Positions 44,366-53,399 of a DNA stretch of 64,000 bases are shown piece by piece. Source of the stretch: Chryseobacterium soli (GTDB lineage: Bacteria > Bacteroidota > Bacteroidia > Flavobacteriales > Weeksellaceae); assembly GCF_000737705.1 (NCBI RefSeq), contig NZ_JPRH01000009.1, forward strand, positions 1 to 64,000, written 5' to 3'. Made by a program: the position numbers and the translations under genes. A model generated the notes under the pieces. That model was not told where the DNA came from. It worked only from the letters and a program-made list of their open reading frames with translations, and did no database searches. The first letter of the stretch is position 1. Every line of letters starts with the position of its first letter.

Positions 44366-45082
44366 ATGAAAAAAATCCTTCTACTTCTATTTGTATGCAT
44401 CTTCACACTTGGCTTTTCTCAAAAAAAGAAGAAAGCGAAAACCAAAGCTGTTATAGAAAAAGAAACTGTGATTATCTATACCGAGCAGGATGCAGAAAGT
44501 TCAAAAGAAGCCAGAATCATTGCAGGATTTTTAAAACAGAATCCCGGACATCCAAAAACAGATTATTTCAAAAGAAAACTTATCGATATGATTATGGCAG
44601 ATAATTCCCCTGAAGCCAAACCTACGATTAAGCCTATCAGTAAAGAGAAAATTGAAAAAATTGTTAAAAATAATGAGCTGAACAGCGGTAAAACTATTGC
44701 ATCAAACGCTTCTTCCCCTGCTAAGGCTGAAAGAAGTGTAAACTATGCTTCCGTTGGTTCTGCAAAAAGTACAGGATCCAGTAACAGATCTGAACCTACC
44801 GAAGAATCCAAAAGAACAGCCGCAATGCTGACTCATCTTTTCAATAACGATCCTACCAATACGGAAGCCTATCTGAATATTAAAAATAAATCCAGCTGTA
44901 ACCTGATTGTAAAGCTTACCGGTAAGAAATTTTACAATCTCACGGTTCCCGCAAAAGGACAGAATTTTATTTTGGTGAATAAAGGAGAATATGTTCTGAC
45001 CACCGTGGTCTGCGATGCAAAATACTCTTCATTAAAGAGGATTGACCAGGATATTGAAATCGTACTGAATGTAGCCGATTAA
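44366..45082 (+). CDS. Exported protein of the paralogous envelope family (DUF6759-like)
   Basis: 238 aa. Signal peptide about 1-18 (CIFTLGFSQ), followed by a Lys-rich stretch (KKKKAKTKAV). An N-terminal helical motif (ARIIAGFLKQNPGHPKTDYF) corresponds to the HPxDP motif of the 27049 and 28542 proteins. A low-complexity Ser/Ala/Asn linker spans about 105-150. The C-terminal domain (about 155-235) has MLTHLFNNDPTNTEA, NKSSCNLIVKLTGKKFYNLT, VPAKGQNFILVNKGEYVL and VVCDAKYSS. It is the most distant member in location, divergent from tsf, on the opposite strand from the other three; it ends in a bidirectional terminator shared with accA. Confidence 0.7.
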   Translation: MKKILLLLFVCIFTLGFSQKKKKAKTKAVIEKETVIIYTEQDAESSKEARIIAGFLKQNPGHPKTDYFKRKLIDMIMADNSPEAKPTIKPISKEKIEKIVKNNELNSGKTIASNASSPAKAERSVNYASVGSAKSTGSSNRSEPTEESKRTAAMLTHLFNNDPTNTEAYLNIKNKSSCNLIVKLTGKKFYNLTVPAKGQNFILVNKGEYVLTTVVCDAKYSSLKRIDQDIEIVLNVAD

Positions 45083-45090
45083 TAAAAACA

Positions 45091-45121
45091 AAAAAGGTTA
45101 AGAAAATTTCTTAACCTTTTT
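45091..45121. terminator. Bidirectional terminator between the 44366 gene and accA
   Basis: A perfect 15-bp stem AAAAAGGTTAAGAAA/TTTCTTAACCTTTTT with a 1-nt centre, with A and T runs on both sides, between two converging stop codons (45082 and 45125). Confidence 0.8.
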
Positions 45122-45124
45122 ATT

Positions 45125-46081
45125 TTATCCTTTAAACTGACCCATTGCAATGAACTTGTCTTGTCGCTGGGTTTCGAGTTCTTGTCCTGTAAATTTAGAA
45201 AAAGCTTTAATATTCTGTAGAATAGAGTTTTTCAGATTTAAGAATGTCGTTTCAGGGTCATACTGTGCTCCTCCAAGAGGCTCTTCGATGATTCCGTCAA
45301 TAAATTTCTCTCTTAAAGCATCTGCCGGGGTAAGATTCAATGCATTGGCTGCATCTTCCTTATGATCCCAGTTTCTCCATAAGATGGATGAACAGCTTTC
45401 AGGGGCAATTACGGTATACCATGTATTTTCAAGCATGTATACTTTGTTTCCCACACCTATCCCTAAAGCACCACCACTGGCTCCTTCTCCGATGATGTAC
45501 GTGAAGATTGGAGTTTTAAGCTGAACCATTTCAAAAATATTTCTTGCAATAGCTTCACCCTGACCTCTCTCTTCAGCTTCTAATCCCGGATAAGCTCCCG
45601 GTGTATCCACCAAAGTAATCACAGGAATATTGAATTTTTCAGCAAGCTTCATCAATCGTAAAGCTTTTCTGTATCCTTCAGGATTTGGCATACCAAATCT
45701 TCTGTGTTGTCTCTCCTTAGTTGTTCTTCCTTTCTGAGTCCCAATAATCATCACTTTCTGACCGTCAAGAGTGGCCAAACCGCCAATCATTGCAGGATCA
45801 TCTGCGAAGTTTCTGTCTCCGTGAAGTTCTAAGAAGCTGCCTTTATCCACCATTCCATGAATATAGTCCAATGTATACGGACGATTCGGATGACGGGATA
45901 GCTGTACTCTCTGCCAAGGCGTAAGGTTTCCATAGATCTCTTTCTTCTTTTCTATGATCTTATCCTCAATTTGGCTGCATGCTAATTTTACATCAACACC
46001 ACTTTCTTCTCCTACTAAAGAACAGGTCTGGTATTGATCCATTAAGTCTTTTATAGGAAGTTCGAAACTTAAATATTCCAT
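45125..46081 (-). CDS. accA: Acetyl-CoA carboxylase carboxyltransferase subunit alpha
   Basis: 318 aa. AccA with AccD transfers CO2 from carboxybiotin to acetyl-CoA, making malonyl-CoA for fatty acid synthesis. Family marks: [59 protein letters not shown] and [15 protein letters not shown] (oxyanion region). Length fits E. coli AccA. It lies 48 nt after gltX with no terminator between them, so the two may be cotranscribed. The biotin carrier and carboxylase genes are elsewhere in the window (accB, accC), and accD is not present. Confidence 0.95.
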   Translation of the reverse strand: MEYLSFELPIKDLMDQYQTCSLVGEESGVDVKLACSQIEDKIIEKKKEIYGNLTPWQRVQLSRHPNRPYTLDYIHGMVDKGSFLELHGDRNFADDPAMIGGLATLDGQKVMIIGTQKGRTTKERQHRRFGMPNPEGYRKALRLMKLAEKFNIPVITLVDTPGAYPGLEAEERGQGEAIARNIFEMVQLKTPIFTYIIGEGASGGALGIGVGNKVYMLENTWYTVIAPESCSSILWRNWDHKEDAANALNLTPADALREKFIDGIIEEPLGGAQYDPETTFLNLKNSILQNIKAFSKFTGQELETQRQDKFIAMGQFKG

Positions 46082-46129
46082 TTCTTGAAGTAAATTAAAT
46101 CTTTCAAATTTATGAAAAATTATAGAATT

Positions 46130-47857
46130 CTATTTAAAATTATTGATAGCATTGTGTATTCGGGCCTTACTTTCCTCTTTTCCAAGGATTTCCAGGATAT
46201 CAGGAACGTCCGGACCTTTAAGTTCTCCAACCAATGCTAAACGCAGCGGCATCATCACTTTTCCCATTCCCAGGCCTTTATTTTCCGCAAAATCATGGAC
46301 TTCCTGTTTTAAGATTTCCGCCGTGAAATCTACTGATTCCAATTGTACAGAAAGTTCTTCTAAAATAGTAGAAGTTTCATCGTTCCATGCTTTTTTCGAT
46401 GCTTTTTCATCATAAGAAGTAGGGGTTTCGAAGAAAAATTTTCCGTTTTCATAAATGTCTTTCGGGAAGGTTGCTCTTTCTTTCATCAAATGAATGATTC
46501 TCAGTAATTTTTCATCAGAAGCAGCCGAGATATCCACTTTCGTGTTTTTTAACATCTGAAGAATTTCTTCGTCGGATTTTGTCTGCATATACTGATGGTT
46601 GAACCACTCTGATTTTTCTTTACTGAATCTTGCTCCTGCCTTATGTACCTTGTGAAGATCAAATTCCTTGCTCATCTCTTCAATGGTAAGAATTTCTTTA
46701 TCGTCAGCCGGTGACCAGCCCAATAATGCCACCATATTGATGAAGGCATCCGGAAGGTATCCGTTTTCTCTGTATCCTTTAGAAATATTTCCTGTTGCAG
46801 GATCTTTGAAATCTAACGGGAATACCGGGAATCCGAATTTATCACCATCTCTTTTACTTAATTTTCCGGAAAGACTTTTCTTCAGAAAGGCTTTTACGGC
46901 AGCAGTTAAAGCATCGTCTTTTTCATTTTCAGTCAAGGATGATTTAAACCTTGGGCTTTTAATCTCTGTAAAGAAAGATTTAATCAAAACAGAGGCTTCA
47001 TCAAATGAATAAGTGTTGTTTTTTAGAATAAAATCCTCGGTAAAAGCTTTGGTAATGCTGTCTATATTATCTTTATTAATAAGTGATGCGGCATCCGGTT
47101 TTAAGATCAATGAAAGATGGGCAAATTGCGGAGCGGTCCAACCCATTGCCTCATACAGTAAGGTATGAAGACCTAAAGAAGGCAGCCATTCTTCTCCACG
47201 GATCACATGGGAGATTTCCATTTCATGGTCATCAATAATGTTAGCGAAATGATATGTTGGCATTCCGTCGTTTTTAACCAGAACTTTATCATCTAAAGTA
47301 TTGGTATTCACAGAAGAATGCCCACGGATGATATCTTCAAGGTTTAATGTTCTGTCAACAGGCATTTTAAATCTCACCACATAAGGCGTTTTCTGATCCA
47401 GCAATTGCTGTACTTCCTCTTCAGAAAGGGTAATGCTGTTTCTTAAATGGTTTCTGGTTTTGTTGTCATAAGAGAAAACATCACCATTTGCCTCAAATTC
47501 AGCACGGACAGCATCCAGTTCTTCCGGAGTGTCAAATGCCAGATAAGCATAATCTGTTGTAAGGATCTGCTCGGTATATCTGTCGTAAATATCTCTTCTT
47601 TCAGATTGTCGGTAAGGAGCAAATTTCCCTCCTTTTTTAGGACTTTCATCGGGGATGATTCCGCACCATTCCAGGGCTTCTTCAATATATTCCTCAGCTC
47701 CTTCCACATACCTTGCCGTATCCGTATCTTCTATTCTCAATACAAATTCTCCGCCTTGGTTTTTGGCAAAAAGATAATCATATAATGCAGTTCTTACGCC
47801 TCCCAAATGTAAAGGTCCGGTAGGACTTGGAGCAAAACGTACTCTTACTTTCTCCAT
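46130..47857 (-). CDS. gltX: Glutamyl-tRNA synthetase with an insertion before the KLSKR loop
   Basis: 575 aa; the family usual is about 470-510. GltX charges tRNA-Glu. The class I signatures are PSPTGPLHLGG (10-20) and the KMSKS-like KLSKR (332-336). Between SLILKPD (249-255) and GKLSKRDGDKFGFPVFP there are about 70 extra residues (about 256-330; including NKDNIDSITKAFTEDF and DEASVLIKSFFTEI). In most Bacteroidota the Pro-Asp is followed almost directly by the KLSKR loop. The insertion is in frame and has the composition of neighbouring sequence, so the gene looks intact. The HHxx-type anticodon region follows normally. Transcribed ahead of accA. Confidence 0.92.
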   Translation of the reverse strand: MEKVRVRFAPSPTGPLHLGGVRTALYDYLFAKNQGGEFVLRIEDTDTARYVEGAEEYIEEALEWCGIIPDESPKKGGKFAPYRQSERRDIYDRYTEQILTTDYAYLAFDTPEELDAVRAEFEANGDVFSYDNKTRNHLRNSITLSEEEVQQLLDQKTPYVVRFKMPVDRTLNLEDIIRGHSSVNTNTLDDKVLVKNDGMPTYHFANIIDDHEMEISHVIRGEEWLPSLGLHTLLYEAMGWTAPQFAHLSLILKPDAASLINKDNIDSITKAFTEDFILKNNTYSFDEASVLIKSFFTEIKSPRFKSSLTENEKDDALTAAVKAFLKKSLSGKLSKRDGDKFGFPVFPLDFKDPATGNISKGYRENGYLPDAFINMVALLGWSPADDKEILTIEEMSKEFDLHKVHKAGARFSKEKSEWFNHQYMQTKSDEEILQMLKNTKVDISAASDEKLLRIIHLMKERATFPKDIYENGKFFFETPTSYDEKASKKAWNDETSTILEELSVQLESVDFTAEILKQEVHDFAENKGLGMGKVMMPLRLALVGELKGPDVPDILEILGKEESKARIHNAINNFK

Positions 47858-47925
47858 TTTAATTAAAATTTAGGTGCAAATTTACTTAAAATTATGCGTT
47901 TTAAGGATGTTTTACCATTTGGTTG

Positions 47926-47956
47926 TTGGCTTTTTTAATCTTAATTTTTACATTTG
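47926..47956 (+). promoter_or_regulatory. Promoter of the cupin/glycan genes
   Basis: A -33-like TTG (47926-47928) and a -7 box TACATTTG (47949-47956) spaced by 20 bp, 23 nt before the ATG at 47980. It excludes the earlier in-frame ATG at 47923. Confidence 0.55.
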
Positions 47957-47979
47957 TATCAATTAAGAATTCAGAGATT

Positions 47980-48324
47980 ATGCTAGAAATCGGCGAAAGG
48001 CCCTGGGGAAAATATTTTGTGTTGGCAGATGAGCCCAATTACAAACTGAAAAGAATAGAAGTAAACCCGGGGGAGAAGCTGTCTTACCAATATCACCACA
48101 AAAGGCAGGAGCAGTGGACCATCATTGAAGGCGATGCAACGGTCGTTTTGAACGATAAAGAAATACAATTGGCTTACGGTGAAAGTATTTTTATTCCATT
48201 AGGAGCCAAACACCGGATGATGAACCTGTCAGAAAAGCCTGTTATCTTTATTGAGGTACAGACCGGAACGTATTTCGGAGAGGATGATATCGTAAGAATT
48301 GAGGATGAATACGACAGAAGCTAA
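47980..48324 (+). CDS. Cupin, phosphomannose isomerase type II C-terminal-like
   Basis: 114 aa from the ATG at 47980. A single cupin barrel: RPWGKYFVLADEPNYKLKRI, then the two metal-binding boxes LSYQYHHKRQEQWTIIEGDA and IPLGAKHRMMNLSEKPVIFI. It matches the cupin domain that terminates mannose-1-phosphate guanylyltransferase/isomerase enzymes, so a sugar-phosphate isomerase or a sugar-nucleotide binding role is likely. It starts the glycan cluster, 3 nt before the first glycosyltransferase gene. Confidence 0.85.
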   Translation: MLEIGERPWGKYFVLADEPNYKLKRIEVNPGEKLSYQYHHKRQEQWTIIEGDATVVLNDKEIQLAYGESIFIPLGAKHRMMNLSEKPVIFIEVQTGTYFGEDDIVRIEDEYDRS

Positions 48325-48327
48325 ACC

Positions 48328-49497
48328 ATGAAACGAATGAACACCATTTCTCTTTTAATAGGATTAAAAAATAACGTAGAATATTCAAAAACCTGTTATC
48401 ACTCGATACGAGAGAACTATCCGGATGCAGAAATTGTTTTTGTAAGCTATGGAAGTTCGGATGGAACCAACGAGTGGCTTGATTCTTTAAAAGACGAAAA
48501 TCTTGTTCATTTTTTCAGTCCGGATGAAAAAACGCTTTCGGATACCTACAACAAAGCCATAGAAATCTCTACAAAAGAATATGTGTGTTTTCTGCATAAT
48601 GATATGGTGATTGGACGGAATTTTTTGGGTGAACTTGAAAACGCACTTTCAAAACACAATCTTGTGTATTATAAAGTGGTGGAACCACCTATCTTTGCTG
48701 CGGATAAAAGACTCTGGAAAGAAATTCAGGATTTTGGAAGTGATTTTGATTCCTTTCAGTTCAACGATTTTTTTCAGTTTGAAAATCAACAGGAAAAACA
48801 GGAAGGAAACTATACCGAAGACGTAAGTTTCTTTCTGGCAGCCAAAAAAGAGGTATTGCGTAAAGTAAACGGTTTGGATCCGCTTTTCAAACCCATGTTT
48901 TGTGAGGATGATGACTTGATTTTACGATTGAGAATGTCGGGCGAAAAAACATTTGTGTGTCCAAATGCCATGGTATATCATTTTGTAAGTAAAACGTCCA
49001 GATTTTCGGAAGAATTTCAAGACAAAACCCAGAAAATAGAAGAGAACTCACTTCGTAATTTTATACGGAAATGGGGATTCATGAATCAGTCGAAAACCAA
49101 AAAGAAATTGAAGTACGGACTGATTTTAGAAAACCCTAATCACAAAGCTGTCAGGGCTTTGGAGATTTTCGCAGATCACATTTATTCCGATTATGCTGCC
49201 GAATCATATATTTCAGATGAGCAGCCGAAAACATTATTTGATCTCAACGAAAAGTTTAAAGGTAAAAATGATGAGGTTTTAGATGATGTTATTATCCGGT
49301 TTGATGCGAGAAAGCTTTCTGAAAAAAATATGCAAAGCTTCAGGAACCTTGCAGATAGTATAGACGAGAAGAAAAACTCGGAGAGATCGTTTTTCCAAAA
49401 AGTTTTTGGAAAGCAGAATCACTTTAAAAGCAATAATCTGCGAATAGAAGTGTTGAAGGATGCTTCTTATGAGCGCGAACTAATACAAAGGAAATAA
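48328..49497 (+). CDS. Glycosyltransferase, GT2 fold
   Basis: 389 aa. GT-A fold N-terminal half (about 1-240): SLLIGLKNNVEYSKTCYHSI, FVSYGSSDGTNEWL (nucleotide-binding loop), and CFLHNDMVIGRNFL, where the usual DxD is HND. A second conserved site is FCEDDDLILRLRMSG (about 190-204). The C-terminal 150 residues are helical and charged and not recognised. It starts 3 nt after the cupin stop, and its stop overlaps the start of the next gene by 1 nt (TAATG). Acts on the cytosolic side, transferring a sugar from an unknown NDP-sugar. Confidence 0.85.
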   Translation: MKRMNTISLLIGLKNNVEYSKTCYHSIRENYPDAEIVFVSYGSSDGTNEWLDSLKDENLVHFFSPDEKTLSDTYNKAIEISTKEYVCFLHNDMVIGRNFLGELENALSKHNLVYYKVVEPPIFAADKRLWKEIQDFGSDFDSFQFNDFFQFENQQEKQEGNYTEDVSFFLAAKKEVLRKVNGLDPLFKPMFCEDDDLILRLRMSGEKTFVCPNAMVYHFVSKTSRFSEEFQDKTQKIEENSLRNFIRKWGFMNQSKTKKKLKYGLILENPNHKAVRALEIFADHIYSDYAAESYISDEQPKTLFDLNEKFKGKNDEVLDDVIIRFDARKLSEKNMQSFRNLADSIDEKKNSERSFFQKVFGKQNHFKSNNLRIEVLKDASYERELIQRK

Positions 49498-50138
49498 TGT
49501 TTGATTTTTTAAGACCTGTTACAGTAACCTATGGCATCACGGTATGCAATGAGCATAAAGAACTGAAGATACTTCTGAATAGTCTTTTACCTCTAATTGA
49601 CGCAAAAGATGAAGTACTCATTTTACGTGATATGACGAATCCTGATGAGAAAGTAGGGGAACTGCTGTCGCAGTACGGTTCGAAAATCAAAGTAGTTGAA
49701 GCCCGGTTGAATGGGGATTTTGCAACTTTTAAAAATAATCTGATTCACAATGCCAGCTGTAAATATCTTTTTCAGATAGATGCTGACGAATATCCTGCTG
49801 ATGGCTTTATCAAAAAACTTAAACCTTATTTAAGAAAAGAAAAAAGCGTAGAATGTTTCTTTGTTCCCAGAATTAACATCGTGGAAGGTATCACCGAAGA
49901 TTACATCAGAGAAATGAAATGGAACGTCAATGCAGAAGGATATGTCAATTTTCCGGATTACCAGGCCAGAATTATTAAAAACAACAAAAAGATTTTCTGG
50001 AAAAATAAAGTCCATGAAGTACTCTATGGCAATAAAAACTTCACAGAAATGCCCAAAGATTACGACTTTTGCCTGATCCACAAAAAAACTTTTGAGAAGC
50101 AGAAGAAACAAAACGATTTCTACGAAACACTGGATTAG
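49497..50138 (+). CDS. Glycosyltransferase, GT2 fold (short)
   Basis: 213 aa. VTVTYGITVCNEHKELKILL at the N-terminus and LFQIDADEYPADGFI (DxD) identify a GT2 fold. It shares a nucleotide with the upstream stop (TAATG), implying coupled translation. At 213 aa it is a compact GT2 enzyme. Its stop interlocks by 4 nt (TTAG) with the stop of the minus-strand glycosyltransferase gene at 50135. Confidence 0.85.
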   Translation: MFDFLRPVTVTYGITVCNEHKELKILLNSLLPLIDAKDEVLILRDMTNPDEKVGELLSQYGSKIKVVEARLNGDFATFKNNLIHNASCKYLFQIDADEYPADGFIKKLKPYLRKEKSVECFFVPRINIVEGITEDYIREMKWNVNAEGYVNFPDYQARIIKNNKKIFWKNKVHEVLYGNKNFTEMPKDYDFCLIHKKTFEKQKKQNDFYETLD

Positions 50139-51433
50139 TCTTCCCAGAAATATTTTCTTTTTTTGCCGGTAAGTTTATTTTGCAGATTTTTAAATTGTAT
50201 TTTCCATTGTACCGGTTTTAAACTTCTGATTTTAGCTAGTTTTTCTTCAAGTATTTTAATCTCAAATTTTAAAAGCGATTCCTCGTTAGATGTTTTATTT
50301 GAAAGAGTAGGAATGATTTCTCTATTGATCAGTTCCAGTCTCTGCTTGATTTTCTCACCCATAATTTCGGGTGAAAGGAATTTTTTAACGTCGCTTTGTC
50401 CCCTTTGAGCTATTGCAGCTGCTATATTTTTATCATTATATACAAGAGACATTTGTTCAGAAGCATGATCTACATCTGCATCTGCCCAGATATCTTTTTC
50501 TGTACTGAAATAGTAGAGATCTCCTGTTTTTATAAGAGTATACTTCACCGGAAAAGAGTTGTTGATATTCATAAACTCTGTGTTTGCTGAATATGCGGTT
50601 GCAATAACGGGTTTCCCCAGATACATTGCCTCAGCCATCGTCAGCCCGAAGCCTTCAGAACGGTGCAGGGAAACAAAACAGTCACAGCAGTTCATTAAGC
50701 TGTACAACTGATCTCTTTCTAAAATTTCTTCAATGATGATAATGCTTTTGTTGTCGGCGATTCTATCGACCAGCATTTTTTTCTCAGCAGAAAACTCTTT
50801 ACTGATAGAAGTTTTTATAAGAAGAAGAACATCCGGATTATTCTTTCCAAATGATTTTTCATACGCTTCAATAGTTGCAATAGGGTTTTTTCTTACGATC
50901 GAGCTGTAATAGTCGAACATCGTCATGAAAATGAACTTGTCTTCAGGAAGATTAAAATCCTTTCTTGTATAGGATGGAGTTTCAATTTCAATGGAGTGCA
51001 TCATCTTGACCACTGGTACCGGTGAAACTTTGGAAATGGCTTCTGTACAAAAATTACTTGGTACCCATATTTCATTAAAAAGACTGAAGAAAACTTTAGA
51101 CTCTTCAGGGAAGTTTTCCAGTTCCCAAGCCCAAAAAGCGATGTTGTATTTATTTTGGAAATAGGACTTATCCGTTTCCTGCATTACAGAATGCAATCGG
51201 TCGATATTGATCTGTACGAGATTGATGTTGTAAGGATTCTCCTCAGAAACAGCCAGTGCATTTTGGGTTTCATCCATCACGTGTTTTGAAATGGTGATGT
51301 TGAAATCATTGATGACATAAGGAACATCCGTGGTTTTGATGGCTCTGATGTTAGAGCGTACGCCCTCTCCCAAACCAAACTGCTTATTGATGTACCCTGA
51401 AATGTTAACCCCAAAATTTGCGTTACTGCCCAT
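50135..51433 (-). CDS. Glycosyltransferase, GT4 (GT-B) with coiled-coil tail
   Basis: 432 aa. The N-terminal domain begins FGVNISGYINKQFGLGEGVR. The nucleotide-sugar domain has FVSLHRSEGFGLTMAEAMYLG, the E-x7-E pattern of GT4 enzymes. The last 70 residues are a Lys/Glu-rich coiled coil (LLKFEIKILEEKLAKI). Likely retaining transferase for a surface polysaccharide. It is the last gene of a three-gene minus-strand operon (52363, 51440, 50135) with gaps of -1 and 6 nt. Confidence 0.88.
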   Translation of the reverse strand: MGSNANFGVNISGYINKQFGLGEGVRSNIRAIKTTDVPYVINDFNITISKHVMDETQNALAVSEENPYNINLVQINIDRLHSVMQETDKSYFQNKYNIAFWAWELENFPEESKVFFSLFNEIWVPSNFCTEAISKVSPVPVVKMMHSIEIETPSYTRKDFNLPEDKFIFMTMFDYYSSIVRKNPIATIEAYEKSFGKNNPDVLLLIKTSISKEFSAEKKMLVDRIADNKSIIIIEEILERDQLYSLMNCCDCFVSLHRSEGFGLTMAEAMYLGKPVIATAYSANTEFMNINNSFPVKYTLIKTGDLYYFSTEKDIWADADVDHASEQMSLVYNDKNIAAAIAQRGQSDVKKFLSPEIMGEKIKQRLELINREIIPTLSNKTSNEESLLKFEIKILEEKLAKIRSLKPVQWKIQFKNLQNKLTGKKRKYFWED

Positions 51434-51439
51434 ATTGTA

Positions 51440-52363
51440 TTAGAAATATAATAATTTAAATAGTTGATATTGTATGAAATTAGTCATTTTAAGATGATCC
51501 TTTACATGGTTTTCATACTCTTGTATAGACTTCAACATTCGTGCAAAGATAGGATTGCTGGCGTAATTTTGCGTAGATAAAATTTTATTCTTTTTATCTT
51601 TCAACAGTAAAATCCGTCTTTTTAAGATTCTGAAAGAAACATTATTGTTGTGAATATTAAACCGCTGCATCATGATATCTTCACTGCCTTTGAAGAAAAT
51701 TCCGCCTACCTGTTGCTGGTCATGGATGCGGTAGCAGGATTTTTTATCATCTATAAAATAAAAAGTATTTTTACAGGAAGACACTAAAGCGATCCATTCA
51801 TCGTGATGATAATGATTGGCAGGAAAGGGGATGATATCGTTGATGATGCTTCTTTTAAGGGCCATATTGGCTCCGGTAGCAATATTTCCGACCAGATTGA
51901 TCACCTCAAAATAAGTAAAGGCGATATGATGTTGCTTAAAAAGGCTGAAAATATCCCATATGGTGTTTTTTTCGATCGTTCCGCCCTGTTCATTAATGGT
52001 AACAGCATTGGAGGCTATCACTTCAATAGTAGGGTTTTCCTCAAATACTTTCAGGAAATCTTTTACTTTATCAGGATGCCAGACATCATCCTGATCACTC
52101 AGGAAAATAATGTCACCGGTACAGAGTGAAATCGCTTTTTCAAAATTTTTAACGCTTCTTAGGTTTTCTGTATTAATGTGAATCTTAACAACTCCGGGAA
52201 ATTTATCCTGATATTCTGATAAAATTCGGATGGTCTGATCTGTAGAACCGTCGTCGCAGATTACCACCTCATCTACCTGTACCGATTGGCCAAGGATAGA
52301 ATCGATTTGCTGGTGAAGAAACCTTTCACCATTATAGGTACAGACTGCAACAGAAATTTTCAT
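51440..52363 (-). CDS. Glycosyltransferase, GT2
   Basis: 307 aa. VAVCTYNGERFLHQQIDSIL, VICDDGSTDQTIRIL and IIFLSDQDDVWHPDKV form a classic GT2 active site, resembling rhamnosyl or related O-antigen transferases. The C-terminal part (about 240-307) is basic and helical. Its start codon overlaps the stop of the 52363 gene by one nucleotide, so translation is coupled. Confidence 0.9.
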   Translation of the reverse strand: MKISVAVCTYNGERFLHQQIDSILGQSVQVDEVVICDDGSTDQTIRILSEYQDKFPGVVKIHINTENLRSVKNFEKAISLCTGDIIFLSDQDDVWHPDKVKDFLKVFEENPTIEVIASNAVTINEQGGTIEKNTIWDIFSLFKQHHIAFTYFEVINLVGNIATGANMALKRSIINDIIPFPANHYHHDEWIALVSSCKNTFYFIDDKKSCYRIHDQQQVGGIFFKGSEDIMMQRFNIHNNNVSFRILKRRILLLKDKKNKILSTQNYASNPIFARMLKSIQEYENHVKDHLKMTNFIQYQLFKLLYF

Positions 52364-53340
52364 TATTTATCTAATTTGAAGATCGTATTGACCCAATTGT
52401 CTAAGGTGTATTTATAATAAACTGTATCCGGAAGCTTTTCGTATGGCTTTTCAAAAAAATCTTTTTCAATATTGCTGAAATCTTCGTTTAAGATTAAAAT
52501 ATTTTCCGGATTGTAAAAATCGTAGTTCTTGATTGCCGGATTATCGGCTATGATCTTTTTTTCAAGAGCCATGGCCTCAAAAATCCTGAAGCTTAGTCCG
52601 GTTTGGTTGCAGCGCATCAAATCCAGAATAACCTTCGTATTTTTATAATAATACGGAAGGGAATGGTGTGGGATATTTTTTGTCCTGAATTTTAAAATTT
52701 CAATATTTTTGGTGTCAAAAATTTGTATTAGCTGATTTTTCCAGCTCTTTTTCCCGGCTGTAATCACTTCAAATTTAATGTTCAGGGGCTCTAATTTATT
52801 GATTAACGTATTTAAAATAGATAATCTTTTTTTATCATGGGAAGTGATGTAGAAAAGATCCAGTTTAGGGCTTTGCTTTGCCGCCGGAAGATAGTCCAGA
52901 TAATTGTAATTGGTGATTTTTTCAAATCCAAAGTTTTTAACGTCTTCATCATCAAAGGAAAAAACGGTGTCGAAATAATGTAGGAGATGTTTAACCGGGT
53001 TTCTTGCCACGCTGTCGTAAAGATAGGCGATGTTCCGGTCTGTATATTCCCTGATCTTTTGATGAATTCTTTCCTCAATAGCTTCGGGATTAATGACAAG
53101 GATTTGATCCTGTCTGCCAATTTTTTCCAGAGATTCTAAAATGAAATCTTGTCTCTTATGATATTTCAGATTTTTCCCTAGGAATACTTTGCTGAAAGTA
53201 TTCTTGAGGCGCTCTCCGGAATTTTTATGAGTAAAGGCACCAATGTTGATATGGCAAGCTTCAATACCTTTCTCGTTTAGTTTTTTGACTATATGCTCGT
53301 CATAATGCCAAAAATCAAAACTGATTAAACAAATTTTCAT
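52363..53340 (-). CDS. Glycosyltransferase-like protein (GT-B, CgeB-like)
   Basis: 325 aa. A GT-B-like protein: MKICLISFDFWHYDEHIVKK opens the N-terminal Rossmann domain, AYLYDSVARNPVKHLLHYFD is a conserved middle part, and LDLMRCNQTGLSFRIFEAMAL corresponds to the nucleotide-sugar loop of CgeB-type glycosyltransferases. First gene of the minus-strand GT operon; divergent from the 53400 gene, 59 nt apart. Confidence 0.8.
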   Translation of the reverse strand: MKICLISFDFWHYDEHIVKKLNEKGIEACHINIGAFTHKNSGERLKNTFSKVFLGKNLKYHKRQDFILESLEKIGRQDQILVINPEAIEERIHQKIREYTDRNIAYLYDSVARNPVKHLLHYFDTVFSFDDEDVKNFGFEKITNYNYLDYLPAAKQSPKLDLFYITSHDKKRLSILNTLINKLEPLNIKFEVITAGKKSWKNQLIQIFDTKNIEILKFRTKNIPHHSLPYYYKNTKVILDLMRCNQTGLSFRIFEAMALEKKIIADNPAIKNYDFYNPENILILNEDFSNIEKDFFEKPYEKLPDTVYYKYTLDNWVNTIFKLDK

Positions 53341-53373
53341 ATTGCAAAAATAAAGATTTCATATTTAAATTTA

Positions 53374-53381
53374 TATTTTTG
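53374..53381 (+). promoter_or_regulatory. -7 box TATTTTTG before the 53400 gene
   Basis: It matches TAnnTTTG 18 nt before the ATG at 53400. It overlaps a TTG codon at 53379 that could be read as an earlier start, so the ATG is preferred. Confidence 0.45.
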
Positions 53382-53399
53382 GAGAAAAGCTCACTCATA

